From NCBI GenBank assembly GCA_026120035.1, contig JALRME010000015.1, positions 365,830 through 429,829 on the forward strand: a stretch of DNA of 64,000 bases, given 5' to 3'. The notes beneath the pieces were generated by a model. It did not search any database. It saw only the letters and a list, made by a program, of their open reading frames with translations, and was not told the DNA's origin. The stretch comes from Coleophoma eucalyptorum (Eukaryota; Ascomycota; Leotiomycetes; Helotiales; Dermateaceae). The number at the start of each line of letters is the position of its first letter. Position 1 is the stretch's first letter. The position numbers and the translations under genes are program-made. Shown here one piece after another: positions 1 through 9,779 of the stretch.

Positions 1-1852
1 AAGCGCAGCACCACCTGCGCCAAATCTGTTCGGTACTTCTCAGAGACAAATCGATTCTGATGAAGAATACGAACAGACTGGTCGATCTTCAGCATTTGGA
101 AGCGCAGCACCACCTGCGCCAAATCTGTTCGGTACTTCTCAGAGACAAATCGATTCTGATGAAGAATACGAACAGACTGGTCGATCTTCAGCATTTGGAC
201 GTGCACCACCACCAGCTCCAAATCCATTCGGCACTGCGCAGAGACAAATTGATTCTGATGAAGAATACGAACAGACTGGTCGATCTTCAGCATTTGGACG
301 TGCACCACCACCAGCTCCAAATCCATTCGGCACTGCTCAGAGACAAATTGATTCTGATGACGAATACGAACAGACTGGTCGATCTTCAGCATTTGGACGC
401 GTACTACCACCAGCTCCAAATCCGTTCGGTACTGCTCAGAGGCAAATCGATTCTGACGATGAGTATGAACAAACTGGCCGATCTTCAGCGTTCGGACGTG
501 CACCACAACCCCAGGCGCCAAATCTTTTTGGCACTGCTCAGAGACAAATCGACTCCGATGAGGAATACGAGCAAACTGGCCGATCTTCAGCATTTGGACA
601 CGCACCGCCATTGGCGCCAAATCAATTCGGCTCAGCTCAAAGGCAAATTGATTCTGATGATGAATATGAGCAGACGGGTCGATCTTCCGCCTTTGGACGG
701 CCACCGCCGCCACCTGTCCCCGCCTTCAATCCGTTCCAAGCAAACCGACAAGTAGTTGACTCAGATGAAGATAAATTTGAGCAGCAAACTGGACGATCCT
801 CTGCACTTGGCCGTGCATCACCTGCCTCAGCATTCAATCCATCCCAGGCAAGCCAGAGACAATTCGATTTAACCGAGCCGCAATCATTAGACAGATACGG
901 ACGCGACGAGACTGAAGACAGATATGAATCTCCGGCTATCAATACATACGGACAACAATCTACGGATAGATATGGGCGCGAAATTGAAGATGATGACGAA
1001 TTTGAGCCTCAAAGCTCGGATGCCTACGGTCAACCTACGGACAGATATGGATCCCAAACTGCTCAAAGATATGAGCCTGAGGTCCCGACTCAATTTGTGC
1101 CAAATTTTACGCAGCGACGAGAACCCGAGTCCTTTGATGATTACGAGCCTGAACCCACAAACACCTATAGTCGTACTTCTGCAGATCCATACGGACGAGG
1201 GCTTGAAAACAGATATGAGTCTGAATATGCTCAGAGAGGCACACCTCAATCTTTTGATGACTATGAACCCGAGGTTCCCGCCTACGGTGGTGGAGCCGCA
1301 GACCCATACTCAAGGGGAGGTGGATATAATTCCGGGACTGCCCAGAGGCAGGAGCCAAAGTCTTTCGATGATTATGATCCCGAGCCTGCAAGCACCTATG
1401 GCCGCGAATCTACAGACCGTTATGGCCGACCGTTGGAAGAAGAATATGAGCCTGAGATTCCCAATCAGTACAACTCCCCGACGTCTAGATTTGAACACCC
1501 ATCAATGACAAGTAACTACCCAAGCCAATTTTCCTACGGCAGTGGTGAAGCACAGGATCCAAGCCTTCACGCTGATAGCGTAGCGCAACAGATCGGCATG
1601 TCGACAGGTAACACACCTGCCTTTGAACAGGATTCCTACTACGCAAATCCGAGCTTCCAATCACACACACGTGAACGCAGCGAGGAAACACACGCCATGC
1701 CTGGAAACGCACCACCCTATGATTACGAAGAGGAGACGGCTGAGTCAGCTTCTACGTCTGCATTTGCGTCGCCGACGAGCCCAACGTTTGAGTCCGGGGC
1801 CAGTAGTCCGACGAAGAAGGCGAAGAAAGGGAGAAACAAGAAGAAGAAGTAG
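1..1852 (+). CDS. Disordered NPF-repeat protein, 3' part (5' end outside window)
   Basis: The reading frame is open from base 2 to a TAA at 1850-1852, so the gene starts left of the window; an ATG at 611 is internal. Bases 2-811 encode eight tandem units of 33 residues, most of them exactly 99 bp. Each has a Pro/Ala part with NPF, NLF or NQF, then QRQIDSDEEYEQTGRSSAFG or a close variant. From about 812 the pattern changes to loosely repeated DRYG, TYGR and FDDYEPE segments. The protein ends in a basic tail (KKAKKGRNKKKK). No folded domain is visible and composition is low-complexity (Gln, Ser, Tyr, Asp, Pro). NPF is the known ligand of EH domains in endocytic proteins, so an adaptor role is possible but is only an inference. 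I do not recognise the family. Confidence 0.75.
   Translation, partial: SAAPPAPNLFGTSQRQIDSDEEYEQTGRSSAFGSAAPPAPNLFGTSQRQIDSDEEYEQTGRSSAFGRAPPPAPNPFGTAQRQIDSDEEYEQTGRSSAFGRAPPPAPNPFGTAQRQIDSDDEYEQTGRSSAFGRVLPPAPNPFGTAQRQIDSDDEYEQTGRSSAFGRAPQPQAPNLFGTAQRQIDSDEEYEQTGRSSAFGHAPPLAPNQFGSAQRQIDSDDEYEQTGRSSAFGRPPPPPVPAFNPFQANRQVVDSDEDKFEQQTGRSSALGRASPASAFNPSQASQRQFDLTEPQSLDRYGRDETEDRYESPAINTYGQQSTDRYGREIEDDDEFEPQSSDAYGQPTDRYGSQTAQRYEPEVPTQFVPNFTQRREPESFDDYEPEPTNTYSRTSADPYGRGLENRYESEYAQRGTPQSFDDYEPEVPAYGGGAADPYSRGGGYNSGTAQRQEPKSFDDYDPEPASTYGRESTDRYGRPLEEEYEPEIPNQYNSPTSRFEHPSMTSNYPSQFSYGSGEAQDPSLHADSVAQQIGMSTGNTPAFEQDSYYANPSFQSHTRERSEETHAMPGNAPPYDYEEETAESASTSAFASPTSPTFESGASSPTKKAKKGRNKKKK
2..811 (+). 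repeat. Coding tandem repeat, about 99 bp x 8
   Basis: Units begin at 2, 101, 200, 299, 398, 497, 599 and 698. Six are exactly 99 bp, the sixth is 102 bp because of one extra codon, and the eighth is about 114 bp. Nucleotide identity between units is high, including at third positions, which suggests recent amplification or homogenisation. NPF occurs in units 3, 4, 5 and 8; units 1, 2 and 6 have NLF and unit 7 has NQF. The array continues off the left edge. Confidence 0.9.
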
Positions 1853-2306
1853 GATAAGGCTAGTGCCTAGGGGCAATTAGCCATCAACTGGGGAGGGTTT
1901 TAAATGAGATAGATGGGTGGATGTTTGTAATGATTGAAGAAAGATGATTATGAGAAGTTGATATACGATGTTAATGTGTTTGGAATGGTTTGGAATTTTG
2001 GAACTTGTTGGTACTGCCCGGAACTCTTTTGGTACTTTGATTTACGAAAGAAAAGGCAGGAGTTTGGTGTTTGGAGCGACTGCGATTGCATACATAGCGT
2101 TAATTGGAGTCTATAGGTGTATACCTAGACTCAATTCATATCTTTTGAACACTTCACAGATTGAACTTCGACACAAATAAACTGCGAAAAGTCTACACAA
2201 TAGCGTGAACGGCTTTGAAATTGAGAAGGGTATCGTAATGCTATGTTGTAACAACGCCAAATCCAAGTATCACCATTATTAGAATGCCGGTGGATATCCT
2301 TTGCAG
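1853..2306. other. Convergent intergenic region (3' UTRs)
   Basis: This stretch separates the end of the repeat-protein gene from the convergent conserved gene on the minus strand. It is AT-rich with short open frames only. I see no RNA gene or repeat, and it probably holds both 3' UTRs. Confidence 0.6.
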
Positions 2307-3149
2307 TCAACCCCTCAAAACCTCTGCTATACCATCTCTAAACAGACTTCTTGCATAGAATTTATGGAGAGCGAAAAACCAAGTTGGAAGCGGGAAACGA
2401 TTAACTGATGGATTGCACACTATGCATGAATACCAAATTGTTGCACCAGAGGAACTCTCCAGCTTGTCATCACGCATAACTTCGAATCGGTGAAAACCTG
2501 CGAAGCGTTTTCGGTCGTCTCCAAATGCAATATCAATATAGCTAGATTCCTTGGTGGTAATGGAGACAACCTCGTCATTGCTGTCAGTTTGCGGCCGGAC
2601 GTTCTGGTCTAGGAGCAAGAAATTTCCTCGGAATAACAGTGTACCCTTTGGTGGCAGACACGTCCGCGAGAGTTGCAATGGGGATTCATCCTTGCAGGGC
2701 TCGGGTGAAACACCTTGATTTATTTCATTAGCAGATTGTACTGACTCAATATCTGGGAACCATATCTTGTACACACCACTGAATCCCACCTTCACCAAAT
2801 GCGTCCCGAGAGCTGCGAAACCTGCAATAAGATATCGCTCCGGAGTAAATATCCAACCACCGAAAAAGCCCCGCATAAATCCAGCCAGGACCTGTTCATC
2901 CGATCGCCCTCGGAGGTCTTGCTGTAAGAGGTGGATCTGATAACTATCTCGCATCGTTACGTAGTTTCGGGGATTGACCGTCTTGAAGGACAGTGAAGAA
3001 TCACATGATGGCGAGGCTGAGTCTCTCCCGACAATCGCCTTCGTCAGGTTTGCGGGAAGTGGATGGTTATACAGATAGAGCTGTAGACATAGTCCTCCTG
3101 CCGGCAAGGCAAGTGCGGCGAGAAAAAGCGGCCTGATGGGCATCGGCAT
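2307..3149 (-). CDS. Conserved fungal protein of unknown function, membrane-anchored
   Basis: This is a single-exon frame of 280 residues. Residues about 5-25 are hydrophobic (PLFLAALALPAGGLCLQLYLY) and look like a signal anchor. The middle contains a segment with LAGFMRGFFGGWIFTPER, and the C terminus has a WYSCIVCNPSVNRFPLPTW stretch followed by a HKFYARSLFRDGIAEVLRG end. This overall layout is familiar from uncharacterised Pezizomycotina proteins of similar size, but I cannot name a function. The start at 3149 is the first ATG before the hydrophobic segment; another in-frame ATG lies two codons downstream. Confidence 0.7.
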   Translation of the reverse strand: MPMPIRPLFLAALALPAGGLCLQLYLYNHPLPANLTKAIVGRDSASPSCDSSLSFKTVNPRNYVTMRDSYQIHLLQQDLRGRSDEQVLAGFMRGFFGGWIFTPERYLIAGFAALGTHLVKVGFSGVYKIWFPDIESVQSANEINQGVSPEPCKDESPLQLSRTCLPPKGTLLFRGNFLLLDQNVRPQTDSNDEVVSITTKESSYIDIAFGDDRKRFAGFHRFEVMRDDKLESSSGATIWYSCIVCNPSVNRFPLPTWFFALHKFYARSLFRDGIAEVLRG

Positions 3150-3896
3150 ACTTGTGAGATTTTGCTAAGGAAAAATGATATTTTGTTGATGGTGATGAAA
3201 GTGCCAGAGATCATGTCTCGCTGGGTTATTTATAATGCATTGTGTGTGGACCTTTGATGACTCGATTGCGGAATTCCGTCGTCGTGTGAGACTTGTCGCT
3301 TCCACTCGTCCCGGTATCTCACGATGGTCGACTGTGGCTTTGGTCGTGACTAGCAAAGTACTCCGAACGAAGAAATCATCTAGGTGATCTGACTCACTGA
3401 AGGAGATCTGAAAACTCAATCTTCAATCACTGAGCAAACGCAGGCTTCTGAAGACTGCAATTAAGTCCGGGTTGACTGACTGACTGTTCTATCTGATACA
3501 ACGGGTTTGATCTACACTACCGGATAACGCCTCATAGGAGCGGAATGAGCCCCAAAATCGTTGCTAGGCACTCCGGCGCCATCGCCACAATTTGAACGAT
3601 TCTCTAAATCCAGAGCACGTCCAACAGTGATAGATCTGAGCAGATATCGGTCATGTGTACTGAATAGCACGATGCAGGAACACATGCAAAGGGAAGCCCC
3701 TGTTAATTTAAGCGACCATGTTGCCAATTTATGACGACGACATCTCGAGCCCCTGAAATCCTGTCTTGGGGAGGTCTGATATCTGAGATATACCCCCGGT
3801 TTGATGCGGCCGCTAGATTGGAGCGCCAACTTGGTTTTTATGCGGAGAGGAATCCTTCCTTCGCTCAATTGCTTCCTACCTCGAGGTTAAAGACTC
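3150..3896. other. Divergent intergenic region and unresolved 5' end of the channel gene
   Basis: This stretch lies between two divergent genes. An ATG at 3718 opens a 12-codon frame (MLPIYDDDISSP then TGA). A second frame, from an ATG at 3731, overlaps it and stays open to 4075. Neither joins the channel's main frame by a convincing intron. See the channel entry and the matching finding. Confidence 0.5.
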
Positions 3897-6422
3897 GTGC
3901 TGCTCCTTCAGCAATCGGTCGCTTTGTCAATCGAGCTGCGCGAGCTTATCGTGATTTGCAGCTTCCCCTCTATTGTATCAGCGTGCCCGAAGTGGGGTCA
4001 CCCCGAACACGACGCGATGGATTGCTCAACACACGAGAAGCTGGACGTCCCGTTCCCTGTGATAAGAGAAGATGATTCGTTTGTAGCGGTCGTTAAGCAA
4101 TTGTCATTGTACGCACCTCGGCGCGAATTCCAGCCGTGAAGTTCCATGCTAAGGCTTCTCCAGCTATTTTGTTGACGAAATCACCCTTCCGTCAACCTTC
4201 GAACAGCTACGAACTACCTCAGCAGGAAACAAGATCAGGGTTTTAGTAGACCATTTGGTGCTGAATGTTACAAATCCAGCGTTGATCAATGCCTTACTGT
4301 ATGCCGTTTATCCATAACGGAATGTACGTCTCTGACATGGAACAGCACATTGAAATGGCACTTCTCTTGCCTCGAGGCCGATGATCGCGGGATCAACGAA
4401 ACGAGGGCGAATGCGTGCGAGATAGTGGCCTGGAGGTTTCTAAGCCGAATATCAGAGCGAGATGCGGTCGACTATTGTCTTTACGAGCTTCCACCGAAGG
4501 GCCCTCCCGTATCTACGACTTCAGGAGCCCATAATGGTTCTGCGGAAGAAGCGCACGAGCGATCCCTCCTCCTACCGCAATTTCGAGCTTCGGAGCCGCA
4601 TGTTGCCCCTCGCCCTGGAAGCAAGAGACTGCAATTGATGCGTTCAATGACACATTTCGGTGGTATATTTGCCCAAGAAGACGGTGAGGAAGACGAGGAG
4701 GATCCGACCGACTCTTTTACCGGTTTAAATGGTCTCGAAATCGCCGCAGTTGCCGATTGCAAGAAGTTTCTATGCCAGGGAATTGTCCAGAAGATTATTA
4801 CAGGTATCTGGAAAGGTGACATTACGTTCTGGGAGTCGTTGTCCATGGGGACGGTAAAAAAGCCACAATTCTACAACCAGCGGCAGTCCGATCCCTTTAC
4901 GAGGTTGCGGGTTCCCAGATATATCAAGGCATTCGAAGTACTCTTCTTCGCCTCGTTCCTTTTCCTCTACTATGCGGTACTTGTGGAAAGAAATCCTTAC
5001 AGGATTACTCCCCTAGAGATTGCCTTATATGTTTGGTTTGCTGCCTTTGCATACGATGAACTAGGAGAGTTCATTGACGCTGGCTCAATTTTCTACGCAG
5101 TCGATATTTGGAACAGTTGTGACATTGCGATGATACTCATAGGACTTGTATTCTTGATCACTCGTAAGCAATTGCCAAGGACTATATTGTAATGCTTGGC
5201 TAACATATTTACAGGTCTCGTTGGAATGTTCCAGGACAGCGATCATATAATCGATATTTCCTTTGACATACTCTCTCTAGAGGCTTTGTTCATGGTACCA
5301 AGGTAACTTATTCAAATCAATCTCCCCAGCATAAATTCAAGGACTGACAATGCCCAGAATCTGCTCCCTCCTTTCACTGCACCCCTACTTTGGAACACTT
5401 ATTCCTTGCCTAAAAGCCATGACCAAAGACTTTGTAAAGTTTATGGTAGTAGTAGCTATCCTCTACCTGGGTTTCTTGACTACCTTTACCTTATTGGCCC
5501 GTGATCATTTCAACCTGTCTCAAATGACTTGGATCCTGATCAAAGTCTTCTTTGGATCCAGCTACATTGGCTTTGATATTATGCATGATGTAAGCAACCC
5601 TTCAAATATCCATCCGGGAGGATAAGTTGCCTCCTTTGAATTTCTGCAAATTAACCATTCTTTAGATTTCACCCCAGCTTGGGCCGCCATTGATGCTAAT
5701 CTTTGTGTTCATGACCAATATCCTACTCATCACTTCTCTGATTTCCATTCTCTCGGACAGTTTCTCAAAGGTCATCTCGCATGCACGTGAGGAGTACATC
5801 TATGTTTACTCGGTCTACGTACTTGAAGCATCCACCTCAAACCGTTTGACCCACTTCTACCCTCCTCTGGTATGTTCTGATATGTAAGATTGATGGGCCG
5901 GTCACTAATTCCATGTAGAATCTGATTCCTCTAATTTTCATAAGACCTTTACGTGTCTTCGTCAAGGCTGAAAATCTGCGAAAGGCCCGTATCATGTTGT
6001 TGAGAGTTACCCATGCGCCATTTGTTGGCGCAATCTTCCTTTTTGAACGTGCACATGACAAAGTTGGATCGAATACCAGAGCATTTTCGTCTGTAGATCC
6101 AGGAGCGCCAAACCTCAACATACAGACTGACAGAAATGGCACTAAGACTGCCAAGAAGCAGCGACCATTCCTTTCCAATCGTCACACCAAGGGCTCTTCT
6201 CAACTTGACCTACCCCAAGATGGAGCTTCAAGTCCACTTAGTCCAAAAGAACCAATTCTTGCCAAGGGCAAAAAGGATGGCCATGTTGTAGCCATGGTAG
6301 ATAATTCTGCCATGGAGGAGAAGGTCAGGGAGCTGAGCAACGAAGTCAAAGACTTGAGCCAGACCATCAAAGAATTGACGGCTTTGATCATGGCCCAGCA
6401 AGGAAATTCTGATGAGTCGTAA
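3897..6422 (+). CDS. YVC1: TRP/YVC1-like cation channel (7 exons, start uncertain)
   Basis: Exons inferred: 3897-4108, 4164-4298, 4346-5163, 5215-5302, 5358-5589, 5666-5869 and 5919-6422. All introns (47-76 nt) are GT..AG and the frame is continuous for about 730 residues. The N-terminal cytosolic part includes STFEQLRTT and the segment KWHFSCLEADDRGINETRAN typical of fungal TRP-like channels. About six hydrophobic segments follow, beginning with EVLFFASFLFLYYAVL and ending with GPPLMLIFVFMTNILL. The C terminus has a short coiled coil (EEKVRELSNEVKDLSQTIKE). The family is related to yeast vacuolar Yvc1, a calcium-release channel; vacuolar location is inferred. The start is unresolved: the frame is stop-free only after 3890, no ATG precedes the exon in frame, and the first in-frame ATG is at 4017. 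Confidence 0.8.
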
Positions 6423-7888
6423 GTCACAGGTTGTAGTCGCGTCTTATTTGCATACATGCGATTTTTGTCTGCTCTGCTTAGAGATTCTCTTTTTCTGAGC
6501 GTCACTGGCCAAAAGTATAAAAGTATTGAGGTATATATGGTGATATTGTATAAAATTACTTACGAGAAGAAAGCATTAAGAGATGATGCTTTGTACGCGA
6601 GTATTTTCCACAGAGTCCACGCTCTGCCAAGAGCTTTGAGTGCTAGAAGCTTTCCTTATATAGAATGAGCATCTTGAGAGATCTACGCCACATGCATGAC
6701 CGTGATTCCACTCCTTCATCTTCTTCTTGAAATGGGAAATACAATAAACCTCTGGACTTCGCACCATTAAACTGCCGTATTGTAGGGTGGAACAGCATAG
6801 TTTATAAATTTGTTCAGAAGAAGCTCAAACAATAAGTACCAATACTCTAGACAGTGTATAGCCAGTATTTTACGGCTGTATTCCATTCCAGGTGGTACAT
6901 ATTCTAAATACGTGTAATCTATTTACTTTCCCTGCTATCGTGCATCACCACTAGACAGCACAATTTCGATTCCCCCTTGTGCACGGTTGCTCTAAAGCTC
7001 AAGGCAAACCACAATTTTCCGAGGATTGCCGGGCGGAATTGCGGTACAGCTGTTTTAGTGGGTCGTAATCCATGCTGTAGCTCTGTTATATCCGTAACTG
7101 AGCTCCTTCACCTTTTTTATTTGTCTCTCCGTCCACATTAGACTGTTGGCCCAATCCCGTCAAGCCCCTCCCACTCTCCCCAGGTGCGGCCCAGGTACGG
7201 TCCAGGGACTGGTGGGGATGCCCTTGCTTTTTTTTCCCGTTCATGGAGTCTAAGAGGTTATCAGATGGGCACCAGTTTTTTCCATTACGCGGCGAGGAGG
7301 GATTCAGATGGAACTGCCGTAGGATTCCCGATGTCACTTCGGCATTTCCCCCTCGAGTCAGGAAAATTGCTAAAAGATTGAGTCGGATTGGTTGTCGCTT
7401 CCAGACACACCTACTCATCTGCTCGCTTCGACAAAGACAATCCTTATGGCTGTCGATACAGCCAGCGAGGCAGCTCTGATTATACCCTCGTACTATGCTC
7501 TTTTGTGAATTTGAAGGCGTTTACATATGCTTTGCCTTGTCTCTAGTATGCTTGTTCACCACATAGAGGCTATCGCAATGCTCACGGCTGGTAGGACTTC
7601 CTCATGGGCAAGCTTCGGATCAACACAGGCAGACTGCATCAGGATCCCCACTCAATTATCAGCGTCCCTTCTTGGCATTATATCAATGCCTGCTTGCAAT
7701 GCTGTCGTTACCACAGAAAATTCCTATGCGCCATGTGGGAGAAGTCTTGAAAAGAAATGAAAGTTGGTCATGCAAGGAGGCCTCGCCGGAGCCCGAAGAG
7801 TCCTAACCAATGATAATTATTCGATTGAGGCATGACGATGACCCCAGAGAGGGGCGAAAAACATTGAACCATATCGAGCTCAGGTGGC
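6423..7888. other. Intergenic region of about 1.5 kb
   Basis: No convincing gene is seen. Short frames at 6456-6668, 7086-7418 and 7527-7760 lack domains and overlap one another on both strands. Part of the right side is presumably the promoter of the dioxygenase gene. Confidence 0.6.
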
Positions 7889-7895
7889 TATATAA
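7889..7895 (+). promoter_or_regulatory. TATA box of the dioxygenase gene
   Basis: TATATAA lies about 80 bp upstream of the ATG at 7976, a usual place for a strong, regulated fungal promoter. The 80 bp between is pyrimidine-rich (TTCTTCAG, CCCCC), as in fungal transcription-start regions. Confidence 0.6.
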
Positions 7896-7975
7896 GGAAA
7901 GCTGTCTCTTTGCAATTATTTGACCTCAAGCACTTCACACTCTTCTTCAGCCCCCAAGCACTCCGATCATTTACC

Positions 7976-9079
7976 ATGCACATCAAGTCAATCCTCATCG
8001 CTGCTGGCCTTGCCGCCTCAGTTTCTGCTCATTCTGATCAGTTATCCGGCAAGGAGATCGCTCGCAGATCTGGTATGTCTAAGAGATGTGCTAATGCTGC
8101 CGGTATCATGAACAAAAAGCGACACGACAAGCGTATGGCAAAACGCTCACTTGAGGCGCGAGCCAACTCTACTGTTGTCATCACCACTGAGAAGGGATTC
8201 TACGAGACTATCCAAAATGACACTTGCGTTCTGACCCCTGAGGTCACCACCGGCCCTGTGAGTACTGTCGTCTTTCGGAGTTTTACTATGATATGACTTG
8301 TCGGTGCTTTCAACCCACCGCATCTTCGCTGCTCAACATGGCTAGGCTCTGATAAACAATTGCATTTACTAACTATTTTATAGTACCTTTACGCACAGTC
8401 TCAGACCCTCCGTCAGGATATGACTGAGGGCCAAGTTGGTGTCCCTCTTGAGTTGGACGTTGGAGTTCTGGACATGGCCACCTGCGAGCCACTCTCCAAC
8501 GTCCTTGTGGACTTTTGGCACTGCAACGCCACTGGATCCTACTCCAGCTTCACCAAGTTGAGCCCCAACACACCTTTTGTGGAGCTTCTCTCGGAATTGA
8601 ACATCAATGAGACCGATTACGATATTGGTGTTACTGATCTTCACACCGATTCCACCACTTGGCTCCGTGGTATGTGGCCATCTGACCAGGACGGTATGCT
8701 TGAGATGAAGACTGTTTTCCCTGGTTTTTACGTCGAGCGCGCCATCCACATCCACACCCGTGTCTACACCAACTGGACTCTTCACCCCAACGGCACCGTC
8801 GCTACCCGTGATGTCGTCTCCACTGGCCAGCTGTTCGTCAACGAGACCATCGCTACCCAAATTATGGCCCTCGAACCATATGCCTCCCACACCGAAATCA
8901 ACCGTACCACCATCGAGGAGGACAACCTCTACCCTTTTGCCTCCAAGAATGGTTACTACCCAGTCCTCAGCATCGTCCCTAGCGATGGTGAGAACATCGA
9001 GAACGGAATGATCGGTTATATCACCATCGGTGTCGATACTACTGCTATTGAGACCACCATCCTCAGTGGTCTCGATTAG
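7976..9079 (+). CDS. Secreted intradiol ring-cleavage dioxygenase-like protein
   Basis: Two exons, 7976-8257 and 8384-9079, flank a 126-nt intron (GTGAGT..ATAG, branch ACTAAC) and encode 325 residues. The signal peptide is about residues 1-18 (MHIKSILIAAGLAASVSA). Several dibasic KR sites follow (MSKR, KKRHDKR, MAKR), suggesting Kex2-type processing of a propeptide. The catalytic domain includes CEPLSNVLVDFWHCNATG, WLRGMWPSDQDG and FPGFYVERAIHIH. The expected Fe(III) ligands, two Tyr (GPY at the exon junction and FYVER) and two His (HIH), all appear present. Several N-x-S/T sites fit secretion. Secreted fungal members are thought to act on catechol or plant phenolic compounds; the substrate cannot be told from sequence. 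Confidence 0.9.
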
Positions 9080-9779
9080 AATGCTGGATGAGATGTAATG
9101 AATAGATGAGATGATCAAACTTCTATTTCTTGTATAAACCCCTATTTATTTGGGAGTCGGTTTCAACTTATTTGTAGATGGTATGGATTAGAGGAGTTTT
9201 ATTATATAGGAAGACATGAAAAGTGGATAGAATCTAGAATTTACGAGTACGCTTGCTTGCAGTTGGCGGTTTTAATATATGAATACTCAGACACGCAAAC
9301 CTATTCTGTCGAAATATAATGTGATATGCCTCGGAGATACCAAGTAATATGGCAGGTTACTAAGCAGAATACATTACGATTGTAGGCATCCTGGTTCGGC
9401 CCATCAAATGTAGCATATAACCCACTAGCGTGCCACTAGCGTGGTTCAAGCTATAGGCTAATCGTTGTTTGACGCTGCGTTCTTCAACACAACTGCCTAC
9501 ATTGAACATGATATTTAGTATCGTATGACCACGGCTTCGAAATGCTCGGTAAAAGGATTATTATTACCAATATTGTAATCAAAATAGCAAAAAGGGCTCA
9601 GCTCCCACAGACTAGAAAGCTCCATTACACCTAACGCTAGAACATAAATTCCAGCACAAAGAGAGGTATATTGTTGCCCCTATACCCAGAGAGATGGGTC
9701 AAAAGACAATTATTTTCGACACTCGGATCTTGCCTATTGTATATGTTCTTCTCACTCTGGCTTTTCTTTTCTCGCCAGA
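9080..9779. other. Convergent intergenic region
   Basis: AT-rich sequence between the dioxygenase stop and the stop of the convergent zinc-cluster gene. A sequence containing CACTAGCGTG is repeated near 9424 and 9435 (ACTAGCGTGCCACTAGCGTG). No gene is visible. Confidence 0.55.

Noticed and set aside
139..333. Repeated minus-strand frames opposite the NPF repeats
   Set aside because: They are periodic shadows of the plus-strand 99-bp units and contain only the complement of those repeats.
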